Assembly: GCA_017163975.1 (NCBI GenBank)
Contig: JAFFSR010000237.1
Coordinates: 2,914,001 to 2,978,000, forward strand
Length of the DNA: 64,000 bases
Source: Anastatus disparis
Taxonomy: Eukaryota; Arthropoda; Insecta; Hymenoptera; Eupelmidae
Direction: 5' to 3'
Shown here piece after piece: positions 31,055-44,302 of this stretch. The translations under genes and the position numbers were made by a program. Numbering within the stretch: the stretch's first letter is position 1; each line of letters starts with the position of its first letter. A model generated the notes under the pieces. That model was not told the DNA's origin. It worked only from the letters and a program-made list of their open reading frames with translations, and did no database searches.

Positions 31055-33310
31055 GCTTTCAAGATTTTTCTTCACCACTTGTTGTCTCAATATCTAATAA
31101 GATTTTACTATAGTCGTCACGAAAAAAAACTTGCAATTTGAACTTGATTTAAGAGATATGCCACTAGTTCGACTACCAGTGTAAGAGTAAAAATTTGCAG
31201 CTTTTGGCTTTATATAATTTGTCAATCTTTGCAATATGCAGGTTACAGCTAAATACTTTAATCCTACTTGCAGAATGTTTGATCCTTTAAATTTCAAAAT
31301 CTTACGTTCGTTTTGCATGACCATAATTTATTGGCTCAGGTAAAGGAGCGCCAATCATAAAATTATTCAAAAAGGATTGGAATTTTAAAGTCTACAGAAA
31401 AAAATTTGGCAATAGAAGATTTTAATGTGGATTGAAATACTAAATGAACATACATTGAATAATACATTACTACTTTCAACTTTGTTAATGAAATAGTTGG
31501 TAATATATCATTTCAACAATGCTTGAAATACAGGATTCAATGCGCTTGACATCTGGGATGTCAAGATTTGTGATTTTTTTTCTCTTTCTTGACGGGATTC
31601 TTTTTCTCTTTATTGACGTGATTCTTTTTCTCTTTCTTGACATGTAGGATTTCAAGCATAGCATGTGGTATTTCGAAGCTTCTTAAAATGTTATATTACA
31701 ATTTTGAGAAAAATGCTTTACCAAATTTATATATTATTTTAAATAATTTTGAAATCCTAATTTAATATTTAAGGGGATGCAATGGGGTATTAAATGGGGT
31801 AATAAAAGATAAAGGATGGAATAACTGAACATTCTTAGCACTTTTGGACCAACAGGCTGAATTGCGGAGGTTCAATTATGAAATCTGTCTGGAAAAGTTA
31901 GGAATTTGTATGAGTGTGATTGAAGTGCGTTATTATTTATTGTAAAAATGTTAACCAAGTCCCATTTCTAGGCCAATAGGCTAAAATGAATAAAGAAAGA
32001 AGAATACACGAGATTTCTTTGCGCTAAAGAAAAAAATGCTTCAAATTAAAACTACAATACATTGCATTGAAGATAGATTACGTTGATATAAATATGAGTT
32101 CTATAATTTTAAAGAACCATGTTTTTCTTTCTAAGAAAATATATTCGATACAAACAAGTAATGCTTTGAGATGATGAAACGTATTATTAAAGAAAGTTTC
32201 GAAATATTGAAATTTATATCGCAATTTTCAAATCAAAGAAATATTTCTTAAATTGAATATTAGATCAAATTGATTTAAAACTTCAAAAATGGATATGAAG
32301 AAAAATTCCTTAAGTACAAGGAATATTTGGTTAAATTGATACGGTAAAATTTTGAACAATTTAAAATAGAATTTATTTTTTAAATTAATGAAATATTTTT
32401 TTGATCTGATAATATGTAACATTGATTAAGAAGGGCAATGATCAAGCAGTCTCTGATGTCCAACTCTAAATTCTGATGGAAAACTTTAAAGCAAATCTTA
32501 TATTTACATTGTTAATTAACCTTCATTTTTACATATAAATTCAAATCCCCAAAACTATTTAATAAATCAAACTATTTAAAAACTTCTGCATTTCTAAAAA
32601 AACTCCATATTTTTTGAAAATTTGAAGTCAGTTGATAAAGTACTATAATAAATCATTAAAAATTTAAAAAATGCCATTTTCGCTGTTTTCTTGTAATTTT
32701 TAATGTAAGGGGAACAGCAAATTCAGTTTAACACACCCCATTTTTTAAGTAGTTTTATTAGTTGAAAAATGCATTTATTATTGCTTTTTCTATCTATTCA
32801 TTTTCTTAGTATAGTAATGTAACAAAGATTTTTAATTTTCTTATTTTTCATATGCAATTTATCAACACATGATTATTTTTTGTATTCAATTTAGAACATT
32901 TTTCATTATAACTAAGACTTTTTTTAGTTTCAGTTTTTTTATGGTTTACATGAGTCAGGTGAAAATTTTAATTTTCAAAAGTGTTTACAAAATAAATAGA
33001 AATATATATTTTTGAGAATTTATTTATGAAAAAAGTTTTTAATTTTTCACAAAGCTTATATTTTACATATATACAATAAATGGGAAAATATAAAAGTTAT
33101 TATAAAAACATTTTTAAAAAACCAAATTTCTATTTTTTGAGTTATTTTGTTGATATTTCTGAATTTTTTCTTCGACAGTAGTTTGGTATATTAATACAGT
33201 ACAAGATAATAGTTTTGCTTAAAAAAATTATTAGAATTTTTATTTCAGTTCAATGCGATCAATGATTTTTCAATTAACATTCACCTGTTGAAATTATCAA
33301 CTAGATCAGA
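31055..33310. other. Intergenic; minisatellite at about 31571-31652
   Basis: No gene beyond possible 5' exons of the homeobox gene. At about 31571-31652 a unit of about 27 bp (GATTCTTTTTCTCTTT plus CTTGACGG) is repeated about three times, between the inverted words TGCTTGAAATAC (31518) and GGATTTCAAGCA (about 31648). The remainder is plain AT-rich DNA. Confidence 0.55.
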
Positions 33311-34722
33311 TTAAAACTGTTTGAAAAAATTTTTTAACTTGATTACGTAGATGGATACATAAATACAGACACTCAGCAGTTTTGCGATGCAAAATTGAAT
33401 TTTTTTTATTAGAAGTCTGTATAACTTCCGCTTGTTTTTATCAATAATTATTGAAAATAGCACTGCAGCACTGCTTTCAAATTTAATAAATATAAGTAAA
33501 AAAATTAAAAAGAATACAGCATTTACGTAATCACTGAGAATTGCCAAATGAATTAACACTGCCTTATCAATAGAAGATGGGTGATTGTCATCATCAACGA
33601 AATAAATCTTTCTAACGATTATTGTTATGACAAACGATTCAATAATGATAGTACTGAACCAATCCCTACAGAAAAAAATCATTATAATTAATTTTAAATC
33701 AGATAATGTTTTAAAGAATATTGTTTCATGTATTTTATAGTTATCAATGTTGTTTGAATAATAAACACAAACTATTATAAAATCAAATTTTAAGAATAAA
33801 AAATTGAAAATCACTATAAAAATACGACGAAGAAAAGGAAAAAATATTGAAAGCTTATATTTAATAAATGTAAAACTATTTTGTGAAATATTATTGTAAT
33901 TTTTATTACCTGATAATTGTCATCATAGAACGTTTTTCTTCCTCCATTAGCCTCTGTTCGACCTCTAAAATAGTGGTTCGTATACCACAATATAGAAAAA
34001 ATGTAACTAAGAATATTGTGCTCCAAGACATCAAAAATTTAATTTCCCAATTTGCTGAATCTAGTATTATGGAAAATGATGTTGTACCTGTAATTCCTAT
34101 AATTGTTACTGAATTAATAACTAACAATGCAAACAGATCTGGGGGACAATATAAAACCCTAGAAAAGAAACCAAATAAAATATATTAAATTAATGTTCTG
34201 TTTGAACCTTTTTTCTATATTCTATTACCTCAAAAATGTTTTGAATAGAATATCATCAGTTTCATCCGTAGAACAGTCTGACGGGACCATATACGTATAA
34301 AGAGAAATCATACCCATTAAAATTAACATTAACGTTATTATAAGTGCAATACATAAGTATGGAAAACTAGTTTTGTGAAAAATAATTTCATCAAGTATCG
34401 TCTCATTTTTTACCACTTGTTTATCTAATGCTTTAGTATCTAAATCTAATAATCTTTTAGTATCTAATTCTTGTATGAGTTGTTCTATCGAATTTTCAAT
34501 TTCGTTTGATTGTATATTGACTGAAAAGAAAATGAAACATTAGCTCCGGCTTATTTCATAATTTATGATAAAATAAAATTTCTAGCTAAACTTACCATAA
34601 ATAATTGATCCAAGCCAAATAGATGTCATAGAAAATAATATAATTGTACTTATAATAGTTATTTCAGTATGGCATGTGGATTCCTTTACAGAATGATTTT
34701 TACCATCCTCTATAATATTCAT
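33311..34722 (-). CDS. Multi-pass membrane protein of unknown family, four exons, 340 aa
   Basis: Exons 34722-34596 (coding from ATG; the exon itself starts at 34742 after TTTTAG), 34520-34229, 34158-33910 and 33665-33311. All introns are GT-AG, 70-245 bp, with matching phases. About seven hydrophobic segments are predicted, for example ITIISTIILFSMTSIWLGSI, FPYLCIALIITLMLILMGMI, LFALLVINSVTIIGITG, LMSWSTIFLVTFFLYCG and VNAVFFLIFLLIFI. A charged loop LEVEQRLMEEEKRSM follows segment 4. The seven-segment plan recalls insect chemoreceptors, but their C-terminal signatures are absent, so no family is assigned. A small exon near 34950-34900 might precede it. The last exon could also be spliced further. 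Confidence 0.55.
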
Positions 34723-34742
34723 TTTAACAAATTCATTACGAT

Positions 34743-37560
34743 CTAAAATAAAAATAATTGTATTTAGTTATTTACATTCGAAATAAATAAAGCCTTGAGT
34801 CTTAAATTATAGAATAAAGATGCGTGTGTATCATTAATTTTTATTTTCTCATGCAAAATACTTAATTGATATTTTAAAACGAAAATTCTTTGTCTTTCGT
34901 TTCCACCTTGCTTGCATCCGACATCAAACCTCCCTTGTAATTTAAGTTCTGTAAAACTTTTCACTTATTATACATTTTACTGAGAAAATATATAAGGAAA
35001 AAAACACGACAATAACTAGTGAAAAATAACATTTAATTAAATTTAAAATACCTAAGATTGAAATATGTTATTCTTTCGTACACTCAATTTGTTTATTCCT
35101 TAGATTAAAATATTTTCCCATTTTAAATACTCACATTTCATTGTAATGATGAAATTGTCAAAATCACTTCAAGAATTAATTATTTAAAAAATCGGTTTCG
35201 CACACCAGAAAATATATTAATATTGTGGCTAATCGAGAACAAACGCTTGCAAACGCTTGGTTTGTTCTGGACCGTGTACTTGTTATCTTCTTATTTAAAA
35301 AGGAAACCATAACTACAATATTAGAAAGAATCAATATTTTCCCTATGTGCATGTGTACAGATAAAACGTGATGCACTTCAATGCTTTAGTCTGCCGATCG
35401 ATATATGCAACCCTAGGGAGCTGAAAAGACCCTTTTTTGCATTGAGAAACTTTGTGTGCACTGTTTGTTTATCTCGTTGAGCTATCGCAGCGCCCACTCA
35501 CTCTGCGCAGAGTAATAGCTGCTCCAACTGCCGGCGCGCCGTGCACGCGTGCACGAAAAAAGGTTTTTACAATTTCAGCTAATAACTATTTTTTAATCGT
35601 TTTTACGTTTTAATCTGTACTATTTGTATTAAAATTTCATAGTTATGTACTATTATTTAAAAGTTTATTTATTGCAAACACTTAATTAACTTTTTCATAG
35701 TTAAGTAATTATTTTTTACTTTTTAATCTTTTTTATATTTTTAAATATGTCGCTAAGAAACAATTAATAGAAAAATGCAAGAGTACAAATATGCAGCAAC
35801 AAAAGAAATGTAATTGAAGATCAATTCTATGGATGCGAATAACTCAACGTTTGTGCACTGATTTGTCTTGCAAAAGGTTTAGCGTTTCATCTACATTGCA
35901 GACAATTTTTTTCTGCATTTTTTCTAAATTAATTATATATTTGTCGTTTAATGATAAAATAAAATTTGTAACTATATAATTCTGTACTGGAATTTCATAG
36001 TTTTATATTATTTGCTGCTAAAACTTTATCAACTTATTTATAATTAAGTTACCGATAAATTTTAGTATCGGATCTAATTTTCTCTATAAAAGTAAAGTTA
36101 TAATCTTGTTGAATAAAGTCTGTTTCTTTTTAACATCAAGCTCTACCTTAAACACATAAACATTTTATAAACAAACAGTCTTGTGCTCGAAAATCGAAAC
36201 ACATGACTTTTTACTTTTTTTAAATTTTATTATGGAGTTAGTTGTCTGAAAAAACAGATGAACCATAAAAAAATTTTGATTGAAAGTTATTTTCTTCAAG
36301 AAATTGGTTTTTGTGATTGTAGAGTCATTAAAAATATGGACTTTTTATTGATTTCGGCTACTTAAAAACTTTAAAACAACAGATTTCTTTCCAACAGATT
36401 TTTTATCAACACGTATAAAATCTGCTTGCATTTAGGCTTAGATTTTTAATAAATGCAAGAACACGCGTTAACACAATTTAATAAATAAATAATTTAAAGT
36501 TTTATATTGTAGACAGGCTTTCACATTACTTAAAATTTTATGATTATTATATAAAACTTTGTTAATTGAAATATTATGGCTACCGAATTTCGAAGAATCC
36601 CTATCTAGTTCCAATAATTTTTTTAAGTATTTTACTGTTTCTGATAATTTATCTCGTGTAATGAACTTATTCCTACTTGATTAATCACAAATACTGGTTT
36701 AGAGAATTGTTGGTCTAACGTTACTGAATCAGGTAAAAATTTTATTTTTAAAAAATGTTTACAAAACGGGATTCTTAATAATTTGTGTATGAAAAAAATT
36801 GAAACTTTTCACAAATCTTTTCATATTTTTTATATATCAAATATATAATGTTGTTTATGTTTTAACAAAAAAAAGTACTAAAATTAATTGAACAATTTTC
36901 AAGTATATGCAGCTCATTAAGGTTCAAACTTATAAAGTAGATATAACTAATATAAAATCTTTTAATTTATTTTTGAATTATATTTTATCTCTTTTTTTAT
37001 TGTTGAAATACGATCTAAAAAGTTTTTGATAACTTTAATAACGAGAGGGTTAATAATTTTTGTTTGAATTTAAAAATAAAAATATGAACATAAAAATTAC
37101 AATTTTGAACGATAAAATGAGAATTTATTAAATTAAATGTATATTTGATAAATTTATGTAACAATTTTCAGTAATTTTTAAATAATAAGTACACATTCTG
37201 TATTCAATTTAACGATAAGTTTTATTTTAATTTTTAAAGTATTGTGATATAGAAAAACCACAAAAAAATAATATTTTTTTGTCTTTACCCAAGAAACAAA
37301 ACTTCCCTGCACGAATAACAATTACACACTATATCGGCAACTCACCGACCTGGGCGCACGTCAGATAAATAAAACAACAAATAAAATAAACATTTCGTGT
37401 ACTTTTTTTTTGGTACCTCTAGGCGAAGCAACCGGTTAACAGGTAGCAGATGTTCGCAGAAACCATTCCTCACACACTCGTATGTCGCGTATATATGAGT
37501 GCCAATGCTAATACGACTAGGAGTAGACCACATATACACAAGTATAAAACTTGACCACGC
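34743..37560. other. Intergenic; GC-rich patch at 35480-35575
   Basis: No gene supported. The patch at 35480-35575 has GCGC-rich words (CTGCGCAGAG, GGCGCGCC, GTGCACGCGTGCAC) and may be a promoter or repeat end. A small CAAACGCTTG-based inverted repeat is at about 35235. A 107-codon frame at 37665-37342 has no recognised features. Confidence 0.45.
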
Positions 37561-38283
37561 TTGCACCAGGAGTTGGTACATGACAAAAAAAGAGGTTAAA
37601 AAAGGAAGAGAAAAAAGCACAAGAGATAGACAGAGATAGAAATATTTAGACACTATAATGATCATTCAACGTTCACGCGTCGTTTCGGTGCGCATCAAGC
37701 GAAGAGTGAGAGAGAACCGCGTAGAAGGCATATGAAGAGCAATAGAGATGATCGTATAATAAAGTTAAGGAGTAAAAGTGATAAAAGACAAAAAAAAACT
37801 AATGGCGGTAAATAGCAGCAAGAAAAAAGTGGAAGCAACGGATAATGAAGAGCAGATTATGCAAAATGCATTTATTGCGACAGTAGATAAAGAATCAAAC
37901 GCAGGATTCAAACTTAAAAAAAATGCAATATTTTTTTTGAAAATCGCGCAAAATTGAGTGCATGAGAGGTGGCAGTTACTAAATATTAAGGACCAATCAG
38001 AAAGTTTCAAATTTTTATTAATTAATTTATTGGACAGATTGAAAATTAGAAAAAGATAGAAGAATAAAAAGACCAGAGGACGCTGTCAAAAAGAAGGAAG
38101 TGGCCATTAAAATATTCGTTGTTGAACATTTGTTCGAATCGGAGACCTAGTTAAGCTTTTGCAAAAATAATTTTTTTTATAATTAGTCTGAGTTGTTTGA
38201 TGTTTGAAATTAAATTTTTTTGAGAAAGAGAGAAAAACGATTAAAATCAATTCCAAATTATATCCGAAAACCAGTATTGTTGT
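37561..38283 (+). other. Purine-rich region upstream of the gag-derived gene
   Basis: The plus strand is rich in A and G, like retroelement gag coding or leader sequence. An ATG at 37803 opens about 51 codons (MAVNSSKKKVEATDNEEQ...) of hydrophilic, gag-like composition before a stop near 37958. It could be leader or decayed 5' gag of the element that gave rise to the next gene. No LTR or primer-binding site is recognisable. Confidence 0.35.
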
Positions 38284-39982
38284 CAGTGGTAACTAAAAGA
38301 TAAAGACAGAGAGAGAACGAGTCCAGGGCGGCAACGACCACGTGCAAGGACACAATTCTTTTATCTTGCTGAGATTCTGTTGCCTGTTGAGCTACCAAAC
38401 TTCTTCAAGAATCTGCACTTAACGGTGAGTAGACTGTGTGTCTGAGCGAACATAAATCCAATTGTAACATTTGCGGCTTTTGACATTTCTGTGTATAATA
38501 AAGATTTAAATAAAATAGTACGTGCGTGAAATAATTCAAGTGACTATAGTATAAGTGATAAATAGAATAAATTTTGTTTTGTTCAAGTGATTTAAATTTG
38601 AAAATTTTAGTATTCTAGATTCCTTAAAAATTATTTAACTTGATAGTGATTTAAAATTTTTTTCACAATGAGAGTATAGAGTAAAAGAAGACGTGGGCTG
38701 AATCAGCCATATTTGTATGACTACGTTGCCTACCAAGACGATCTTCTTTCTTTTACCGATTAGATTCATTTATTTCAATTCTTTTTGTCAAATTTAAAAT
38801 TAAAAATTCTTATTTGGTGAAGTAAATGGAAATCTTATCTTGAATTGAGAATTATAAATTTCCTTTATAATTTCTTTCATAACAGGTTGAATAGGAAGAA
38901 GACCTGAACGAACAGATGAAGCAGTCGTCCATAAAACGAGAAATACCTGACACAGGTCTTCCAATAAAGACCTCGGGGGTCATGTTCAACGACGTGAGGA
39001 GAATTTCAACCGATGGCGAAGTAGACCCTCCACCCGGTGCATGTTTTAATTGTTGGCGACGTGGACACCGAGTTAAGATGTGTCCTATGTCCCAAAATAA
39101 AATATATTGTTACAACTGTGGCCGGCGAGGAGTGGACTTGACAGACTGTCCACGTTGCAGCGAGCCACACCGGAGGCACCTCACATCGCAATATGGAGAG
39201 GAAACCGCAGCCCAGATGTACTATTATCATCAACCAGGTGGCGTCCCTGGTCCCCATTGCCTCCCACCGATAGCAACTACCATTATTGCCTCAAAGATCA
39301 CAACAACCACCACTACCACAGCGACAACAAAACAACCATTGGAGCCAACCACCACTCTGCCGGGCACCTCAAAGACCAATATACAGCTGATTCCAGCATT
39401 ACGGCGACCTGGAGCAGTATCTAGTTCAAATCAACCAAAGACACATCCAAGCGAAGCCAAGTCAGAAAGCCTCATCACTCAGATGTGTCGACTCACAAAA
39501 GCACTGAATGACCTTCCCGTAAATACCCAGGATGCCGTCGTGCGATATACTCTCCGTGGAGAAGGAATGGACCAAATGTTGCGGTTAACGGAATCCCTGT
39601 CTGTATTTTCTGCCTCTACGCGGGATGCCGTAATAAAGCGGGTATTAGAGGACCAGTGGCAACAACAATCAGCAAACAAAAGAAAAAAGTAAGGAGTAGA
39701 AAAAGCAATAGGTGAAGAAAGGGGGCACAATCAAGGAAAGAAAAAAATAATAAAAAAATAAAATAGGGAAACATAAAATAAGAGATATGACCAGAAGAAA
39801 GAAGATAGGAGTTAGGATTAGATTAAGGAGGAAAGGAATGACCATGAGAAAATGAAGAGTTACTAAAGAATCAAGCTCCATAAAATTTTGTTTGTGTCTC
39901 GTTCTCTCGGTCTTTTGTATACAATATTAAAGGAGATCAAATTAAAATGTACTCTTAATAATTATTAATACAGGAAAATAAA
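38284..39982 (+). other. Transcription unit of the gag-derived gene (leader exon, intron, coding exon)
   Basis: A leader exon ends at CACTTAACG|GTGAGT (intron from 38425). The intron ends TTTCATAACAG (38885) and exon 2 starts at 38886. A TCAGTG initiator-like word at about 38283 is a candidate start. ATTAAA (39926-39931) and AATAAA (39977-39982) are candidate poly(A) signals. Spliced 5' UTR structure suggests a host-style gene rather than a raw gag fragment. Confidence 0.5.
38916..39692 (+). CDS. Gag-derived zinc-knuckle protein, 258 aa
   Basis: ATG in exon 2, 30 nt after the acceptor. The first knuckle is canonical CX2CX4HX4C (CFNCWRRGHRVKMC, about residues 43-56). The second, CYNCGRRGVDLTDCPRC, has Val where the His should be, and CPRC follows. 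This knuckle plus variant-knuckle pair is seen in gag proteins of insect LTR retrotransposons. A Thr-rich linker (about 125-150) and two similar C-terminal helical segments, MCRLTKALNDLPVNTQDAVV and MLRLTESLSVFSASTRDAVI, follow; the latter is an internal duplication. There is no protease, RT or integrase nearby and no LTR pair. It is read as a solo or domesticated gag-derived nucleic-acid-binding protein. GC content is well above the surroundings. Confidence 0.65.
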   Translation: MKQSSIKREIPDTGLPIKTSGVMFNDVRRISTDGEVDPPPGACFNCWRRGHRVKMCPMSQNKIYCYNCGRRGVDLTDCPRCSEPHRRHLTSQYGEETAAQMYYYHQPGGVPGPHCLPPIATTIIASKITTTTTTTATTKQPLEPTTTLPGTSKTNIQLIPALRRPGAVSSSNQPKTHPSEAKSESLITQMCRLTKALNDLPVNTQDAVVRYTLRGEGMDQMLRLTESLSVFSASTRDAVIKRVLEDQWQQQSANKRKK

Positions 39983-40449
39983 ATAATTTCTTATTTCCTT
40001 GGTTTATTGAAATAAATTCATATACATATTTTCTCTTCAATATTTTTACTATCTTTACTCAGGTAAACTTAATTCAGACATAAATAAAACGACTATATAT
40101 TTTAAAACCCATAAATAAATTTTTAATCGTTATGCATATTCCATCGCATTATATCAAAGTGTAATATAGTTATATTATTATTATATAAATTTGTTTAAAT
40201 ATCAGTAAAAATATAAATCTATTTAACTACTTTAAACGTGTGAAAATTTTCTTAGGATAAAATTATAACTTCAAATTCACATAAATTTCTAAAATCACAC
40301 TTTTTTATATTTATTAGTTATAAATCAGTCTTCATACTATAAAATCTCTTTAACTTTTATCATTTATTTTAATGTTTTTAATCCAATTTAAAATCGAATC
40401 AGTGACTGTTTGAAGAGTTTTATTTTTCTATAAATAATTTTATGGAACA

Positions 40450-40827
40450 TTATTTTAAATAATATATTCTTAATAATATTTTAAAATAAGGATACTTAAA
40501 AATAAACAGTTTATTTTCCTTACTTGTAACAAATTCGTACTTCACTTCAATATTTTTACTATTTTTATTCCAAAATAAATTTGTTTCAGGCTGAAAAAAC
40601 ATGCCAATGTATTTTGCGAACCATAGAGTAAATTTGTAATCAACACGCATATCAATATCATTACCAAAGTCTAAAGCATAATTATATCTTATACTAATCC
40701 AATCAGCCGTAATAAAATAGCCAGCTTGAGGTATTATCGGTGTGATACCAATTCTTCGTAAAATGTTAAGCACATAATCACGTCTCCATTCTAAATCCTT
40801 AGAATAATTTATAAGATAAGAATTGGT
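40450..40827 (-). pseudogene. Kynurenine-aminotransferase-like 3' exon or remnant
   Basis: After an acceptor (TTTATAACAG, exon from 40827) the frame reads KDLEWRRDYVLNILRRIG, then TPIIPQAGYFITADW and DYKFTLWFAKYIGM. These match the C-terminal region of PLP-dependent class I aminotransferases of the KAT/CCBL type (kynurenine or glutamine transaminase). The expected next block (IPPSAFYS...ENFVRFCF) is absent and is replaced by unrelated sequence to the stop at 40450. No upstream exons with the PLP lysine are seen in the window. A diverged duplicate of the tail (KNSKNIEV-like) occurs at about 40040-40100. Probably a pseudogene fragment or a truncated paralogue. Confidence 0.55.
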
Positions 40828-42593
40828 CTGTTATAAATTTTTTAAAGTATCGTTTAACGTTGCAGCTAACAGCTAACTCATAAATAATTAATATGGTTCA
40901 TATGAAAAGATTTAAAAGATGTATTTATTTAGATACTTTTTGATACCTGAGTACGGTAGTAGTAGTAGTCATAATGGTATCCAGATGTAATAATTTTTAA
41001 TTCTCAATGAGATAAGAGGGCCCATAAGCCCAACAAATCTTCCAACCACCAATAGAGTACTGAAAATTTTGATTTTTTTCTCAACCATTAATTAAATTAA
41101 TGTTGCATTTACTTTAAGAATGACAATGTAATTTAATTATTGACTGATTTGATTAATTATCTGTATCTGTATCTGTATCTTATGACTGTATATCAGTCAT
41201 AAGATAACATTACAAAAATTCGAATAAAACAATATTTCAGAAAAATTAACGCCTGGTTCATTTATCATCGGGATTATACACAATTAAAAGAAATTCTTCA
41301 AACTATTTTGGCTTCATAATTTCTCGTAGAGACTTTTAATCAAAATTTGTTAAAATACTCGAAGAATATATAAAAGAATGAATTAAAGCACTTAAGTAAA
41401 TCAAGTAATTTTGATATATTTTACGAAATATTGTGAAAAATTTATGATGAATATCAGAAATATTTGATAAGAATTGATTAATGAACTAAAGTAAAGTATA
41501 CATTCAAAGTAGAGAATATAACAAAGTATCGTAGTAAACGTCACGAAAGCACGTTTTGACTGAAAATTGTATCATGTACTATTTAAAACCATTTCAATAT
41601 TACAAAAAACATAAGAAAATCCTTTTTTTTAAACATAGCATGAAAAATACTTGAAATCAGCCTCCAGTTTTGAATTAAACTACAATTTTTTGAAAAATTT
41701 TGAATTTTCGAATAGTTTTTAACTATTTACTTAGTAACAACATATGATATTTAGAACTATTGATTGATACGAACGCTGGTTTTTTGTTATAAATTATTGA
41801 ACAAAAAAGTTGTATTGGTAAACTTTACAGACAGTTAATTTTGAAAAGATTAAAACAATCAGGAAATTCAACTTGATTGACGTGTTCGAAAGTAGATTTT
41901 TTTTCTATTTTTAATCGAGATGAGAAAAATTTACCATAGAACTTTTCACTTATGAACTTTTACGTTGAGGTGAATACTCGTGAACTAAAGAATCTTCTCT
42001 CATCGCTACACTTAATTGTTTTTTATAAACTCTTGTGGTGAATAATCTTATTGTCCCAAATAAATATCTACTGGATTGCATTGCATTTTGGTTTAAGATA
42101 TTGAAAATGTTTTCAATTTACGTAATAGTTTTTTCATTATTACGTTTGAGTAATTTAAATTTAACTTCTTTTCCGTCATTTACTCGTGAATTATTGAGAT
42201 CTTTTATGAACAATTTATAACATAAGCAAAAAAAAAGTTTTATTTTCATTTGATATTACAGTAAAGGTAGTATGAGATTGAAATTATTTATAAGATCGGC
42301 ACTTCATCTTCGTGCATAACAGTATTGAAATATTTCCATAAAAAATAGGATTGCGGATAATTTAAAGAAGAAATTTAATTTTTTCAATCTTAAGTTTTTA
42401 ACACGACGTTGAATGAAAAGATCATGAATATCAATATTGAAATGGTAATTTTTATATTTATTAATAAAATAGATTTCATCCTTTAATATTCAAAAAGTTC
42501 TTTGAAGCTTAGATTGCTGCATGTTTAGAAATTATTTGTAATCCATAAAAGATTTCGATTGGATTAACTTGATTCTCATAAAATCTTTATTGT
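40828..42593. other. Intergenic AT-rich spacer
   Basis: Apart from the hairpin at 41176-41206 I see no gene or element. A 61-codon frame at 42035-42220 looks like background. Confidence 0.5.
41176..41206. repeat. Perfect 13-bp-arm hairpin next to a TATCTG microsatellite
   Basis: TATCTTATGACTG, loop TATAT, then exact reverse complement. Immediately left is a (CTGTAT)n run (41161-41178). Confidence 0.7.
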
Positions 42594-43986
42594 ATTTTAA
42601 AATTACTATTTAATTTTAAATTATTAAATTTTTCTTCAAACAGAAGAATAGTTTTGATGTAATTACTTACTAATATAAAAATTATGTATGATAAACATTT
42701 CTTCTGTATCTTATTTTTTAGTTACTTGATAATATAAGATCTATTAATTTTAAATCGAAATTATTCAGATTTTATTTTATTGCATGTCGGATCTAACAGT
42801 ATATGTTATAGATGATTTAAATGTTAGTTTGAGATTTTACTTAAGAATGCTAACAATTAATCATCGTTTATAGTAAATTATATATTTTACTAATTATAAT
42901 GAAATAAATTCATGAATCGATCCTGTTTCGTTGAAAAAAGTTCTTTATATCTTTAATTATAAATTTTCTAATCAAATGCAATTTTTAATCATTGCTACTC
43001 GTATTATAATCACAGCTATCATATTTCACGCAAATTTATCACCAAATTCCAATAAATGTGTATATTTATGTATATTATGTAAATATCAATAATAGGTTGA
43101 TTAGTATGAGATAATTTGCAAATTTTCATAATTAAATATTCCATAAACGTGCTAATTATCTAATCTAATTATTGATAGAATTGATTTCAATGATTATTAG
43201 ATGAGGTAATCCTAAGTTTCAAGAGTTATCAAAAAAGTTCTGAACCACCCATCATTTTTATCGGATCTCGCTGTCAGATGCTTTTTACCTTTATTTTTTA
43301 ATGAAAAGATTAATAAAATGCATGACGATTGGACAATTGATTTTAGTATTTTTATTGGTTTAATTTTAAAGTAATTTCGTTTGTTGAAATATGAAATAAA
43401 ATAAAAATCATGTACTTTGCGCTAACATATAGTATTATCATAGTTTCTATAAACAAAGATTATTTCGATAAGCAATTGAAAATTATCTACTTTTTGTAGA
43501 TAAAATTGCCGAAAATATTATTTTTAATGTTTTAATGCGTTTCACATTAGTTAAAAATAAAATAGCAATGTGATTAATACAAAACATATAGAATTGAATT
43601 ATTAAATTATTTCATCCTTATTAAAAAAAAAATATCTTTTATATTTAATAAAAAAAATAATAATAAAATAATTACGATATTTTTTTTTAATTTTTTAACT
43701 AAGAACAAATAAACTTGAACGATAATGTGCAAAATTTCTGAATACTTTTTAATTAGCAAAAACAGAAAAAGCAATCATTTCTGATTTTTCTTTCTCTCAA
43801 AAAGTATTAATTTTTATAAAAATAAATATAAATATATTTTCTATTGGAAACTGTGTGTAGAATACATTTGAATTTTTATAATTTAATAATGACTTATTCT
43901 GATAATTCAAACCTATCCACTAAAACCCTTACAAAAAAAGAAATTTTAACATTGCATAACCTCACTTTTAATTTATAAAATTCAGG

Positions 43987-44302
43987 AGGACCACCCCTGA
44001 AGGATTTTGTGGGGGGGGGGGGGTCGGTAAGGCAGAGCACGACTGCTCCACTACTGTAGTTGAGCCGGGCCGTTCTGCCGGGTTGGTGTGAGCTCTCGAT
44101 GCGCTAAAAAGGATGGGTATGAACGAGTCTCCCTGCCTGAGTAGGCCTGCACGTCCGGGCATACACCTTCCGGGGTAAAAAAGTATGGTTTCGAACGCGA
44201 AAACACCGTAACATATAGGTGGTCGGTGTGTCCCGTAAACAGATATAAAAAATTTATACGGGGGTAAGGAGGCTATAGAACATATAACATATAACATTTA
44301 GG
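43987..44302. mobile_element. GC-rich retroposon-like insert (copy-2 instance)
   Basis: Same insert and same position as 8415-8727, with a longer G run (44012-44023) and a few substitutions. It was therefore present before copies 1 and 2 separated. The minus strand is again open (109 codons, 44297-43968) despite the indel differences. Confidence 0.6.

Noticed and set aside
37342..37665. 107-codon minus-strand frame near 37.5 kb
   Set aside because: Composition fits the antisense of a purine-rich leader; no domain or splice evidence.
38000..40000. LTR retrotransposon around the gag-like gene
   Set aside because: No direct terminal repeats, primer-binding site, protease, RT or integrase on either side.
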